64,000 nucleotides of DNA, from positions 558,001-622,000 of the forward strand of contig CAWAVG010000001.1 in assembly GCA_963785425.1 (NCBI GenBank). The letters run 5' to 3'. The notes below the pieces were generated by a model. That model saw only the letters and a list, made by a program, of their open reading frames with translations, had not been told where the DNA came from and made no database searches. Every line of letters starts with the position of its first letter. Positions within the stretch are counted from its first letter, which is position 1. A program made the translations under genes and the position numbers. Positions 41,933 through 52,542 of the stretch are shown here, in pieces. This DNA is from RYN-133 sp963785425. GTDB taxonomy: Bacteria; Actinomycetota; Actinomycetes; Mycobacteriales; Jatrophihabitantaceae.

Positions 41933-43114
41933 ATGACTGCCGGGCCGCGCGCCGATCGTCCCTACGACGTCGTTGTGCTGGGGGCGACCGGCTTCGCCGG
42001 GAAGCTCACCGCCGACTACCTCGCCCGCAATGCACCGGCCGACACCCGCTGGGCGCTCGCGGGCCGCAACCCCGACAAGCTGGCTGCGGTGCGTGACTCG
42101 CTCGCGTCGACGCGGACGACGGTCGACGTGCTCACCGCCGACGTCACCGACGAGGCATCGCTGCGCCGGGTCGCCGAGCAGACTCGCGTGCTGGCGACGA
42201 CCGTCGGCCCGTACGTGCACTACGGCGACGGCGTCGTCGCCGCGTGCGCGGCGAGCGGCACCGACTACCTCGACATCACCGGCGAGCCGGAGTTCATCAA
42301 CACGAGCTACGTCCGCCATCACCACACCGCCCTCGAGTCCGGCGCGCGGCTGGTGCACGCCACGGGATTCGACTCGGTCCCGCACGACCTCGGAGTGCTG
42401 TTCACGGTCGAGCAGCTGCCTACAGACGTCCCGATCACCGTCTCGGGCTACGTCCGGGCCAGCGGGACGTTCTCCGGTGGCACGTTCCACTCGGCGGTAA
42501 CGGCTTTCTCGCGGCCGCGGCAGAACGCCGCCGCGGCCAGGAAGCGCAAGTCGACAGAGCCGCGGCCGACCGGCCGGTCGGCCCGTGCCGTCGGGGGACG
42601 GCCGCATCGCGACCCGACGCAGCACGGTTGGGCGGTACCGCTGCCGACGGTCGACCCGCAGATCGTCGCCCGCTCCGCGCAGGCGCTCGCGCGCTACGGC
42701 CCCGACTTCCGGTACGCGCACTACGCGTCGCTACCGAGCCTGCCGATGGCGGTCGCCGGACCCGCCGGCGTCGCCCTGCTGTTCGGTCTCGCCCAGATCC
42801 CGCCGGCGCGGCGAGCGATCCTGTCGCGGCAGTCGCCCGGCGACGGACCGTCTGCGGACAAGCGCGCGCAGAGCTGGTTCACCGTGCACTTCGTCGGCAC
42901 CGGCGGCGGCAAACGGGTCGTCACCCGGGTGTCGGGCGGCGACCCCGGCTACGACGAGACGGCGAAGATGCTCGCCGAGTCGGCGCTGTGCCTCGCCGTC
43001 GACGACGACCTCCCCGAGACGAGCGGCCAGGTCACCACCGCAACTGCGATGGGCGATGCCCTGATCGAACGGCTCACCAAAGCCGGCATGGGCTTCGAGG
43101 TGCTCGACCGGTGA
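41933..43114 (+). CDS. Saccharopine-dehydrogenase-like (trans-acting enoyl reductase type) oxidoreductase
   Basis: This 393-residue protein has an N-terminal Rossmann motif VVLGATGFAGKLTADYLA, then WALAGRNPDKLAAVRD, TVGPYVHYGDGVVAACAAS and DITGEPEFINTSYV. The C-terminal domain includes THFVGTGGGK-like and GGDPGYDETAKMLAESAL segments. Mycobacterial members (the Rv2953/Rv2449c group) include the trans-acting enoyl reductase of phthiocerol-lipid synthesis, but many genomes carry paralogues of unknown role. It follows the LuxR regulator by 22 bases and may be co-transcribed. Confidence 0.82.
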   Translation: MTAGPRADRPYDVVVLGATGFAGKLTADYLARNAPADTRWALAGRNPDKLAAVRDSLASTRTTVDVLTADVTDEASLRRVAEQTRVLATTVGPYVHYGDGVVAACAASGTDYLDITGEPEFINTSYVRHHHTALESGARLVHATGFDSVPHDLGVLFTVEQLPTDVPITVSGYVRASGTFSGGTFHSAVTAFSRPRQNAAAARKRKSTEPRPTGRSARAVGGRPHRDPTQHGWAVPLPTVDPQIVARSAQALARYGPDFRYAHYASLPSLPMAVAGPAGVALLFGLAQIPPARRAILSRQSPGDGPSADKRAQSWFTVHFVGTGGGKRVVTRVSGGDPGYDETAKMLAESALCLAVDDDLPETSGQVTTATAMGDALIERLTKAGMGFEVLDR

Positions 43115-43259
43115 CGGCCTGCCGGCGCAAAGGGAGACATGCGTCTTACTTCAGGATCAATATTCTGTTAGCTTCGCCGAATCGGGGCCGCACCGCCAGT
43201 TCCACGGCAGGCGCCGGCCCACGTCCGAGCACGTGTCCTCGATCGAGGAGGCGGCCAAT

Positions 43260-44015
43260 GTCCGTGAACCTGCGAGAGGCAGTCGCCGAGTTCGTCGGCA
43301 CCGCGATCCTGGTCTTCTTCGCCGTCGGCTCGGCGGTCTTCGGCATCGACAAGATCGGCGCGGTCGGCGTCGCGCTCGCCTTCGGTCTGGTGCTGCTGGC
43401 GCTGGCCTACGCGATCGGCCCGGTCTCGGGCTGCCACGTCAACCCGGCCGTGACCCTCGGCGTGCTGCTGCGCGGCGGCATCACGCCTGCGCGAGGCGGT
43501 CGGCTACTGGGTCGCCCAGATCGCTCGGCGGCATCGCCGGCGCGGCGCTGCTGCAAGCTGCATGACCGGCTTCGGCAAGGTCAAGGACCAGACCGGCGCG
43601 CTGCGGCACGAACAACTGGGGGAAGACGCATCAGCGGCCCGGCGGCGCCTTCCTGCTCGAGGTCATCCTGACCTTCCTGCTCGTCTTCGTCGTCCTGCTG
43701 GTCACCGGCCGGGCGGCCGCCGCCGGGTTCGCCGGCCTGGCCATCGGCCTGTCGCTGACCGTGATCCACCTGGTCGGCATCCCGCTGGACGGCACGTCGG
43801 TCAACCCGGCCCGCTCGCTCGGCCCGGCGCTGTTCCAGGGCGGCGCCGCGCTGACCCACATCTGGCTGTTCATCCTCGCGCCGCTCGTCGGCGGCGCGCT
43901 CGCGGCGCGTGATCATGCCGTTCATGACGGCGCCCGACACCGATCGGGCGCGTTCGCGCCGGGCAGCGACCCGACCGGCGCGGACGTCCCCGGTCAGCAC
44001 GCGGCCGAAGCCTGA
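43260..44015 (+). pseudogene. Aquaporin Z-type channel, interrupted by about five frameshifts
   Basis: After GGAGGCGGCCA, ATG at 43260 opens an aquaporin: AVAEFVGTAILVFFAVGS, the first NPA box in GCHVNPAVTLGVLLRGG, then FLLEVILTFLLVFVVLLVTG, the second NPA box SVNPARSLGPALF and LTHIWLFILAPLVGGALAA. The frame shifts near 43492, 43530, 43559, 43606 and 43908. Most are restored by deleting one base, for example giving AEAVGYWVAQIVGGIAGAALLQ. All six helices are recognisable. Either a recent pseudogene or an intact gene with sequence errors; the latter is favoured because neighbouring essential genes show the same defect. The 3' end is approximate. Confidence 0.8.
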
Positions 44016-44154
44016 CGCTCGAGGCGCGCGACTGCTGGGTCACAGAGAGCTGGTCGGCGTCCGCTCGCGATGACGGACGTTGCACGGCATCGTCGCTCGA
44101 GAGACCCTGATGAGCTCCGCCGGCGACGTTGCCGGGTGCAACGTCGTCCGCGGC

Positions 44155-45229
<1,075 letters not shown>

Positions 45230-45287
45230 GTGCCGCGAGTCTACGGTCTGCCCGAAATTGTCGGACGGTGCTGTCACGCTCACGGCA

Positions 45288-46388
45288 TGGAACTCATGAT
45301 CATCCTGGTCGTGCTCGCAGCGGGCGTCGCGCATCGGCTGGCTGCTCGCGTCGCAGCGCGCGCACCAGCGGGCCCGCACGGGCGATGTGCTGCGCGACGC
45401 GATCGGCGCCGAGGCGGCCGACGCGCTCGAACGCGGTGCAGGCGCAGCTCGTCGTCCTCGAGCGCGGTCGCGTCGGGTCCGACGCGACCCTGCAGGAGCA
45501 GCTGCGCACCATGGCCGAGACGTCGAAGCAACTGCGCCTCGAGACCGCGCAGCTGGTGACGGCGCTGCGTGCGCCGCAGATCCGCGGCCGGTGGGGCGAG
45601 ACTGCAACTCGAGCGCGTCGTCGAGGCGGCCGGGCATGTCCGAGCACGTCGACTACGTGACGCAGGCGTCGCACCGGCGGCGCCCGGTTCGGTGGCAGCG
45701 TCCGGACCTCGTCGTGCGGTTGGCCGGCGGCAAGCAGATCGTCGTCGACTCGAAGGTGGCGTTCAGCGCCTACCTCGAGGCGATGGAGGCGCGCGACGAG
45801 CGCACCCAGGCCGAGCGGTTGCGCGCGCACGCGCGCCAGCTGCGCCAGCACGTCGATCTGCTCGCCGGCGAAGGCAGTACTGGCAGCGTTTCACGCCGAC
45901 TCCCGAGTTCGTCGTGTGCTTCGTACCGGCCGACGCGTTCCTCGACGCGGCGCTGCGCGAGGATCCCGACCTGCTCGAGCACGCCTTCGCCCGCGACGTC
46001 GTGCTCGCAACCCCGTCGACGCTGATCGCCGTGCTGCGCACGATCGCCTACACCTGGCGACAGGAGGCGTTGGCCGAGAACGCGGCGGCGATCCACGAAC
46101 TCGGCCGCGAGCTGTACCGGCGCATCTCGACGATGGGCGCGCACGTCGACAAGCTGGGCCGCAGCCTGAGCGCGTCGGTGACCGCCTACAACGAAGCGGT
46201 CGGCTCGCTCGAGCGCCGGGTCGTGTCGACGGCGCGGCGGATGAGCGAACTCGGCGTGGTCGCGCCCGGCACACCGTTGTCGGCGCCCGAACCGCTGCTC
46301 GACAGCGTTGCCGCGTCCGCTCAGCTCGGCCGAACTCGTCGAGCCGCGCCTCGTCCCGCTGCACCGCGCCGAGCGCGACCATGCGTGA
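45288..46388 (+). pseudogene. rmuC: RmuC-family DNA recombination protein, interrupted by at least six frameshifts
   Basis: Begins MELMIILVVLAAGVA (membrane anchor), then in shifting frames QAQLVVLERGRVGSD, RLETAQLVTALRAPQIRGRW, QLERVVEAAGMSEHVDYVTQ, RPDLVVRLAGGKQIVVDSKV, FVVCFVPADAFLDAALRED, IAVLRTIAYTWRQEALAENA and RISTMGAHVDKLGRSLSASV: a complete RmuC. Frame changes lie near 45333, 45435, 45601, 45632, 45873 and 46328, most fixed by deleting one base. The stop would be 46386-46388. RmuC limits inversions at short repeats. As with ychF, errors in the sequence seem likelier than biological decay. Confidence 0.8.
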
Positions 46389-46528
46389 GCGCGGCCGGTC
46401 CATGCGCGCCGGCGCCGCCGCCCGCGCACCGTGAAACGCCTGAGCCGGGTCCGCCCAATGGCCCTGCCGACGGGGTAAACAAGTTACGGTTGGGCAACAT
46501 CCCTTGTTTTCCGGCGGAAGGCGGCAGT

Positions 46529-47189
46529 GTGGCGGACGCGTCCTGGGCGCCGGGCTCCGGCCGCGACGACGGCTGGGGTCCTTCGACCTCCGTGCGCTCG
46601 GCATCCGCCGTGCCCGCGCCGGGCGATGCCGCACCGCCGCGCGCGCCCGTCGGCAGTCGAGACCACGCGCCCTCGCGCGGGTCGCGTGCGTCGCGGTCCG
46701 CCGGTCGTGCCCGCCCCGCCGACGGCGGATGGGAGTCCGGCCCGCCGCGCGGGCGGCCCACCCCGACGGTCGCCGAACGGATGCGCGCGGCGACGAACAC
46801 CGCACCGCAGTCGGGCCTGCGGGCCTGGGCCGCGTTGCTCGTCCTGGTCGCGATCATGGTGCTGGGCATCGTCGTCGACAGCCTGCGGGGCGAGCAGCTG
46901 TCGACCGGCTTCGACCTCGGCATCATCCTCGGCTCGGCGGTGGCGATCCTGACCGTGCGCCGCTCGGCGATGTTCTGGGTGGTCGTCAGCCCGCCGATCG
47001 TCTACTCGCTCGGCGCGGGTGTCTCGCTCTACCTCCGCTCGGGCGGCCTGCACGATCGCGGCGTGCTCATCGACGCGGCCACCAACTGGCTCGTCTACGG
47101 CTTTCCGGCGATCGCCGCAGCCAGCGCCACGGTGCTCATCGTCGCCGGCGTGCGCCTCATCCTGCGCAAGTGGAGCCCCGCGTGGGGCT
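46529..47189 (+). CDS. DUF6542 membrane protein (Rv1111c-like), 3' end lost in a G run
   Basis: GTG at 46529 follows GGAAGG. The first 95 residues are low-complexity Ala/Pro/Gly/Arg sequence; the rest holds four hydrophobic helices: LRAWAALLVLVAIMVLGIVV, LGIILGSAVAILTVRRSAMF, WVVVSPPIVYSLGAGVSLYL and FPAIAAASATVLIVAGVRLI. This matches the DUF6542 domain found between ispH and ychF in mycobacteria. Sequence runs normally to LRKWSPAWGW, then enters 23 consecutive G bases at 47190, where the frame loses meaning. The true C-terminus is therefore not visible. Confidence 0.7.
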
Positions 47190-48780
47190 GGGGGGGGGGG
47201 GGGGGGGGGGGGTGGGGGAAGGGAGTGAGTGAGGTAGGGCGTGGCGACGGTGAGGAGGGGGGGAGGGGGAGGGAAGCAGGGGTGAGGGCAGGGGGGCGTG
47301 AGCGGGGAGGGCGGCGGGGGGCGGGGCGAGCGGGAGCGGGACGTGCGGGAGCGCCGGCGACCGGGAGCGGGGGGGCGCGGGAGGGAGCGGTGACCGCGAG
47401 GGCGCGACCGCAGTAGCCAGGTCGGCGGGCGATGTCGACGCCGCGCCGCGTAGCGCGGGGAGAGATGAGGCGCGCAGGGCGCCGAGACGAGGACGAGCGA
47501 GCGAGCCGCGGAGAGACGAGAGCGCGGGCGAGGACGACCGCGGCCGCGGGGCGCGGCCGCGCGAGGCGACGCGAGCCGCGCGCGAAGCGGCGCAGCGCCC
47601 CGGGAAGCGCGAGCGGGCGCGGCGGGAGCCGCCGCGGCGCGGCGCGCGCCGACGCGCGCAGCGCCAGCCGACCGCGGGCGCGGCGCGAGCACGGCGACGA
47701 GACGGCGCGCGCTGACGGCGGCGCCGGCAGGAGAGACGCGGCGCGACGCGAGAGACGACGGGGCGCGCAGCGCGCGCGGAGCGCCGAGAGCGAGCCCCGG
47801 CGCGCGGCGGCCGGCGAGCCCGACGGCCCGCCGGCGAGAGGGGCGGCACGAGACCCGACGAGAGCGACACAGCGCGGCCGGCACCGGCGGGCCGCGCCGG
47901 CGGCCGCCGCGCGGCGCCGACACGAAGCCGCCCACGCGCGGGAGGCGCGCGGGGAGGTGGCGGAACGAGGACCGACGCTGTAGACGGCACGGCAGCAGAC
48001 AGCGCGCCGCGGCGCCGAGGCGCCGACACCGACGGCAGCGCGACGCCCCGCGAGGCGGCGAGGGCGCGGGCGGCGCAGACGCGCCCGCGGCCGCGACGCC
48101 GGTGATGGAGAAGACCCCCGAGGCGGCCGCGGCGGCGCAGCGAGACCCGGGGCGGCCGAGCGGCGAGCAGCGCGCGGGCGACCCGACACGGACACCTGCA
48201 CCCCGCCGCGATGTGCCGGACACGACGCCGCCGACCGGCGAGCGGACGGCGCGAGCCGGAACCCGAGTCGAAACGGTGACCCTGTGCGCAGCGTCCGAGC
48301 GCGACACCGTGACAGCCGGCCGCTGCGCGGACCCACGCGGGGCGCGTCCCGACCCGCCGAGGATGTGCGACGACAGGACACGGCTGACCGCGGGCGCGGC
48401 CCGCGCTGATCTGCGGAACTCCGCCCTCCATCGCGGGTCCAGCCCGCCGTCGGCCGTCCAACAGCAGCACGTGGGACGCTCATGAGCGCCGCGACAGCGC
48501 GACCCGGCGGGCCCGGACAGGGGGCGCCGGGCGGCGAGGCCGCGCTGCAGCAACCGCCGGTCGCGGGTCGACGGCCGCGAGGTTGCCGAGCAGCGAGCAC
48601 CGACGCCGGTGAGCTGGGCCACAGCGCACGTCGCCGGACACGTAACCGACTGGGGCGCGACGTCCGACCGGATCCCATCAGACCAGCCGCCGGCTCGCGC
48701 GGATGAGCGCAGCACAGCCGGACGTCGTCGTTCGCGCGCGGCCAGGAACGAAGATCTCGCTGCGAGTGAGATCGAACTGT
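47190..48780. other. Aberrant low-complexity tract: G run, then nearly thymine-free sequence, no genes
   Basis: It opens with 23 Gs (47190-47212), continues as G/A-rich, C-poor sequence to about 47400, and then becomes G/C/A sequence almost without T: only 7 T in 720 bases (47461-48180), with T-free runs of 246 (47467-47712) and 244 bases (47714-47957). Composition returns to normal by about 48.2-48.8 kb. No protein family, RNA or repeat was recognised in any frame. All stop codons need T on one strand or the other, so long open frames here carry no information. Sequence artefact is the leading explanation. Confidence 0.8.
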
Positions 48781-48910
48781 CAGCGCAGACGTACGAAGCG
48801 TGGTAGCTCGCGGATGGGCGTGGGTGCAGCGTCATCGGATCTCCACCAACAGCCGACATTAAGCAGCTCGACGGCGGTGGTGGTACGGACCAGGTCCCGG
48901 CGCTGCATCC

Positions 48911-49708
48911 TCACCGGGCCTGGCAGTTCGGGCACCAGAACAGGTTGCGTGCCGCCATCACCTCGGCACGGATCTCGGTCCCGCAGACGCGGCACGGCAG
49001 GCCGGTGCGTCGGTAGACGTACACCGACTCCTCGCGGGTCAGCCGTCCACGCTTGCGCGGCCGGTCCTCCGTGCGGATGGTGACGATGCGCCCGGTGCGC
49101 ACGCCGGCCGACATCAACGTCCTGAGATCTGCCCACATGAGCGCCCACGTCGCCTCGTCGAGCAGCCGGCCCGGCAGGAACGGGTCGACGCGGTGACGGA
49201 ACAGCAACTCGGCGCGGTACACGTTCCCGATACCGGCCACGACCTTCTGATCCATGAGCAGCGCCGCGATCGGTGTCTTCGACCGCGACAGCCGGCCGAA
49301 CGCACGACCCGGATCAGCGGTGCGCCGCAACGGGTCGGGACCGAGACGAGCGAGCAGTTCGCGGCGCTGGAAGGGCTCGAAGAGCTCACACGCCGTTGGG
49401 CCGCGCAGGTCGGTCCAGCGTTCGCCGTTGACCAGGCGCAGTCGCAGGGCACCGCGCGGCTCGGGCGGCACGCCGGTCCCGCCGGTGAACTTCCCGTACA
49501 GCCCCAGATGGACGTGCAGCAGCGGACCGCCGGCGTAGTGGTGCAGCAGGTGCTTGCCCCATGCCTCGGTGCGGCGCAGCACCGTCCCGTCGATCAGCGC
49601 CGCCCCGTCGACGAAGCGGCCCTGTGGGCTGCTCGCGTGCACCGTCTGCCCACCGAACAGCCGCTGCTGCTCGCGCGCGAGCCGGTGGACCGTGTGGCCC
49701 TCAGGCAT
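48911..49708 (-). CDS. Fpg/Nei-family DNA glycosylase (Nei2 type)
   Basis: This 265-residue base-excision glycosylase/AP lyase has N-terminus MPEGHTVHRLAR (PEGH instead of PELP, as in actinobacterial Nei), helix-two-turn-helix lysine region with ALLMDQKVVAGIGNVYRAELLF, and a C-terminal zinc finger CRVCG...CPNC. It would excise oxidised pyrimidines. Its start overlaps the ispH stop by eight bases on the same strand. The gene ends about 130 bases from the aberrant tract and is itself intact. Confidence 0.9.
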   Translation of the reverse strand: MPEGHTVHRLAREQQRLFGGQTVHASSPQGRFVDGAALIDGTVLRRTEAWGKHLLHHYAGGPLLHVHLGLYGKFTGGTGVPPEPRGALRLRLVNGERWTDLRGPTACELFEPFQRRELLARLGPDPLRRTADPGRAFGRLSRSKTPIAALLMDQKVVAGIGNVYRAELLFRHRVDPFLPGRLLDEATWALMWADLRTLMSAGVRTGRIVTIRTEDRPRKRGRLTREESVYVYRRTGLPCRVCGTEIRAEVMAARNLFWCPNCQAR

Positions 49709-50675
49709 TGCGGGCGCGCAGCTCGCGCCGTAACTCCTGCGGCAGCGCGAACGTCAGCCGCTCCTCGGTGTGGCTGACCTCGTCGAGGTCGCCGAACCCG
49801 CGGGCGGCCAGCCAGGCGACGACCTCCTGCACGAGCACCTCCGGCACGGACGCGCCGGACGACAGGCCGACCGACGAGACGTCGTCGAGCCAGGCCTCGT
49901 CGATCGAGGCGGCGTTCTCGACGAGATAGGCCGTGCGCGCCCCGGCCGCCTTGGCAACTTCGACCATGCGCACCGAGTTCGACGAGTTCGCCGAACCGAC
50001 GACCAGGAACAACTCGACCTCGGGCGCGATCGTCTTGACCGCGGCCTGCCGGTTCTGCGTCGCGTAACAGATGTCGTCGGACGGCGGCGCCTGCAGCGTC
50101 GGGAATCGCGCGCGCAGCGCGTCGACCGTCTGCATCGTCTCGTCGACCGACAGCGTCGTCTGCGAGAGCCACACGACCTTGTCCGGGTCGCGCACCGTCA
50201 CTGCCTCGACCGACTCCGGACCGTCGACGATCTGGATGTGCGAGGGGGCTTCGCCGCTCGTCCCGACGACCTCCTCGTGACCCTCGTGGCCGATCAGCAG
50301 GATGTCGAAGTCGTCGTTGGCGAAGCGGCGCACCTCGTGGTGCACCTTGGTCACGAGCGGGCAGGTGGCGTCGATCGCGCGCAGGTTGCGGGCGCGCGCC
50401 TGCTCGTGCACCTCGGGGGCGACACCGTGCGCCGAGAACACCACGATCGATCCCTCGGGCACCTCGTCGTTCTCCTCGACGAAGATCGCGCCGCGCTTCT
50501 CGAGGGCGTGCACGACGTGCAGGTTGTGGACGATCTGCTTGCGCACGTAGACGGGTGCGCCGTAGTGCTCGAGCGCGTGCTCGACCGTCTGCACGGCGCG
50601 GTCGACGCCGGCGCAATAGCCGCGCGGCTTGGCGAGCAGCACGCGGCCGACCCGCTCGGTGGTGTTCTGAGGCAT
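49701..50675 (-). CDS. ispH: 4-hydroxy-3-methylbut-2-enyl diphosphate reductase (IspH/LytB)
   Basis: About 324 residues with the three iron-sulfur cysteines in PRGYCAGVDRAV, DATCPLVTKVH and DDICYATQNRQ, plus YVRKQIVHN, FSAHGVAP, GHEGHEEVVG and VGSANSSNS, all invariant in IspH. It makes isopentenyl and dimethylallyl diphosphate as the last step of the MEP pathway. The ATG at 50675 is preferred over 50684. The neighbourhood (Rv1109c-like gene and xseAB next door, DUF6542 and ychF on the other side) is shared with Mycobacterium lytB2. Confidence 0.96.
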   Translation of the reverse strand: MPQNTTERVGRVLLAKPRGYCAGVDRAVQTVEHALEHYGAPVYVRKQIVHNLHVVHALEKRGAIFVEENDEVPEGSIVVFSAHGVAPEVHEQARARNLRAIDATCPLVTKVHHEVRRFANDDFDILLIGHEGHEEVVGTSGEAPSHIQIVDGPESVEAVTVRDPDKVVWLSQTTLSVDETMQTVDALRARFPTLQAPPSDDICYATQNRQAAVKTIAPEVELFLVVGSANSSNSVRMVEVAKAAGARTAYLVENAASIDEAWLDDVSSVGLSSGASVPEVLVQEVVAWLAARGFGDLDEVSHTEERLTFALPQELRRELRARNA

Positions 50676-50718
50676 CCCTCTCATGGTACGGACGCCACCC
50701 ATGCGGCACTCTTGACGT

Positions 50719-51045
50719 ATGCCGCCGCTGCCGTCGCCCGTCCGCGCCGCACTCGGTCTCGCCGCGACGATGCTCGACGAAGCACGTCACCTGCCGGACA
50801 AGGCGATCGAGTTGCCGATGCGTGCGGTGAGCACCGCCCTGAAGTACTCGCTGCGGGCGCAGCAGCGGTACGCCGAGCTGGCCGCCCGGGGCGACGAGAT
50901 CATCTCTGCCCGGCAGACCGGCGACGCCGCGCCATCGTGGGCGAAGTTCGACGACGACGAGTCGGACGACGACGCGCCGTCGCGGCCGCGTCCCTCGGCG
51001 TTCGATCAGGTGTCCGACCAGGTGTCCGAGGAGCCCGTCGACTAG
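50719..51045 (+). CDS. Conserved hypothetical protein, Rv1109c-like position
   Basis: A 108-residue protein with an N-terminal helical part (LGLAATMLDEARHLPDKAIE, RAVSTALKYSLRAQQRYAEL) and a disordered acidic tail (FDDDESDDDAP, DQVSDQVSEEPVD). It sits between ispH and xseA, as Rv1109c does in Mycobacterium tuberculosis. Its stop overlaps the xseA GTG by one base, so the two are co-translated, and xseB follows. Function unknown. The ATG at 50719 may be leaderless, since no ribosome site is evident. Confidence 0.75.
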   Translation: MPPLPSPVRAALGLAATMLDEARHLPDKAIELPMRAVSTALKYSLRAQQRYAELAARGDEIISARQTGDAAPSWAKFDDDESDDDAPSRPRPSAFDQVSDQVSEEPVD

Positions 51046-52235
51046 TGGCCAGGCTCGAGACGTCCGCGGAGTCGCCCGTCCCCGTGCGGGTGATCGCGAT
51101 GAAGATCGGCGAATGGATCGCCCGGCTCGGCGAGGTGTGGATCGAGGGTCAGGTCGCGCAACTGAACCGCCGCCCGGGGGTCTCGACGCAGTTCCTCACG
51201 CTGCGTGACACCGACGCGAACATCTCGCTGACGGTGACCTGCCCGCGCACGATCCTGCCGGACGCGGTGGCCGAGGGCAGCCGGGTGGTGCTGCGTGCGC
51301 GGCCCGACTTCTACCTCGAGCGCGGCCAGTTCAGCCTGCGCGCGAGCGACATCCGTGAGGTCGGGCTCGGCGAGCTGCTCGCCCGCCTCGAACAGCTGCG
51401 CCGCCTGCTCACCGCGGAGGGTGTGTTCGCGGCCGAGCACAAGCGCAGGTTGCCCTTCCTGCCCAGGCAGATCGGGCTCATCACCGGACGGGCCAGCGCC
51501 GCCGAGCGCGACGTCGTCGAGAACGTGCGGCGTCGCCTGCCGGGCGCGCGCTTCCGGATCGAGAACGTCGCCACCCAGGGAGCGTCCGCCGTCAACGAGC
51601 TCGTCGCCGCCCTGGAGCGCCTCGATGCCGATGCCGACGTCGACCTGATCGTGATGGCGCGCGGCGGCGGCAGCGTCGAGGACCTGCTGCCGTTCAGCAA
51701 CGAGTCGCTCGTGCGCGCGGTGTTCGCGGCGCGCACCCCGGTCGTGAGCGCGATCGGGCACGAGACCGACGTGCCCCTGCTCGACCACGTCGCCGATCTC
51801 GCGGCGTCCACCCCGACCGACGCGGCCAAGCGCATCGTCCCCGACCTGGCCGAAGAACTGCGGCTCGTCGGCGAACTGCGGCAGCGCTCGCGCGACACGA
51901 TCCATCGCCGCATCGAGCGCGAGGCCGAGCTGATGGCCGGGCTGCCCGAGCGCATGCGCGGCACGCTGCGCACCCGCCTGATGCGCGAACGTGAGGACGC
52001 AGCGCATCAGCGCGACCGGGTGCGCCGCCGCCTCGGTGCGCTGCTCGAGGCCGCCCACGCGGAGCTCGGCCACGTCCGGGCGCAGGTGCGCACGCTGTCG
52101 CCGCAGGCCACCCTCGAACGGGGGTACGCGATTGTGCGCCGCCCGGACGGCACCGTGGTGCGCGAGGCGGCCGAGGCGCTGGGCGCGTTGCGTATCCGGG
52201 TCGCCCGCGGCGAGTTCGACGCCACCGTCGCGTAG
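51045..52235 (+). CDS. xseA: Exodeoxyribonuclease VII large subunit
   Basis: This 396-residue subunit has an OB-fold N-terminus (VWIEGQVAQLNRRPGVSTQF, FLTLRDTDANISLTVTCP), the catalytic core (QIGLITGRASAAERDVVENV, DLIVMARGGGSVEDLLPFSN, VVSAIGHETDVPLLDHVADL) and a long coiled coil before LSPQATLERGYAIVRRPDG. It degrades single-stranded DNA with XseB. GTG at 51045 overlaps the preceding stop. All conserved motifs are present and the frame is intact. Confidence 0.95.
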   Translation: MARLETSAESPVPVRVIAMKIGEWIARLGEVWIEGQVAQLNRRPGVSTQFLTLRDTDANISLTVTCPRTILPDAVAEGSRVVLRARPDFYLERGQFSLRASDIREVGLGELLARLEQLRRLLTAEGVFAAEHKRRLPFLPRQIGLITGRASAAERDVVENVRRRLPGARFRIENVATQGASAVNELVAALERLDADADVDLIVMARGGGSVEDLLPFSNESLVRAVFAARTPVVSAIGHETDVPLLDHVADLAASTPTDAAKRIVPDLAEELRLVGELRQRSRDTIHRRIEREAELMAGLPERMRGTLRTRLMREREDAAHQRDRVRRRLGALLEAAHAELGHVRAQVRTLSPQATLERGYAIVRRPDGTVVREAAEALGALRIRVARGEFDATVA

Positions 52236-52245
52236 CTTTGGGCCC

Positions 52246-52446
52246 GTGAGCGAGCCGACCTACGAGCAGGCGCGCACCGAGCTGCGCGAGATCGTCGCGA
52301 AACTGGAGTCCGGCGGGCAGCCTCTCGAGGAGTCCCTCGCGCTGTGGGAGCGCGGCGAACAGCTCGCCGACATCTGCCAGAAGTGGTTGGACGGCGCCAC
52401 CGCGCGCCTCGACACCGCGATCGCCGAGCACGACGCGTCCGAGTAA
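52246..52446 (+). CDS. xseB: Exodeoxyribonuclease VII small subunit
   Basis: A 66-residue helical protein starting at GTG 52246: YEQARTELREIVAKLESGGQ, PLEESLALWERGEQLADICQ and KWLDGATARLDTAI, a standard XseB. It follows xseA by ten bases. It caps and regulates the large subunit. Repeats with inverted symmetry begin 27 bases after its stop. Confidence 0.95.
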   Translation: MSEPTYEQARTELREIVAKLESGGQPLEESLALWERGEQLADICQKWLDGATARLDTAIAEHDASE

Positions 52447-52472
52447 CCCGGGCCACCCGAACCCCGCCCCCG

Positions 52473-52542
52473 CGCGAGTGGTCACCTACGCGCCGAGTGG
52501 TCACCTATAGCTGACCACTCGCGCCATAAGTGACCACTCGCG
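52473..52542. repeat. Nested inverted repeats of GAGTGGTCAC between convergent genes
   Basis: The outer pair CGCGAGTGGTCAC (52473-52485) and GTGACCACTCGCG (52530-52542) encloses an inner pair GAGTGGTCA (52495-52503) and TGACCACTC (52512-52520). The same module thus occurs four times, twice in each direction, in 70 bases. It lies between xseB and the convergent EamA gene and may end transcription from both, or may be a copy of a dispersed palindromic repeat. Confidence 0.7.

Noticed and set aside
47095..48859. Very long open frames on the minus strand (more than 400-700 codons) across the low-complexity tract
   Set aside because: Stop codons read as TAA/TAG/TGA on one strand or TTA/CTA/TCA on the other all need T in the plus sequence. 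A nearly T-free tract is therefore open in all six frames, and the predicted proteins are simple Arg/Ala/Pro/Ser sequence with no family match.
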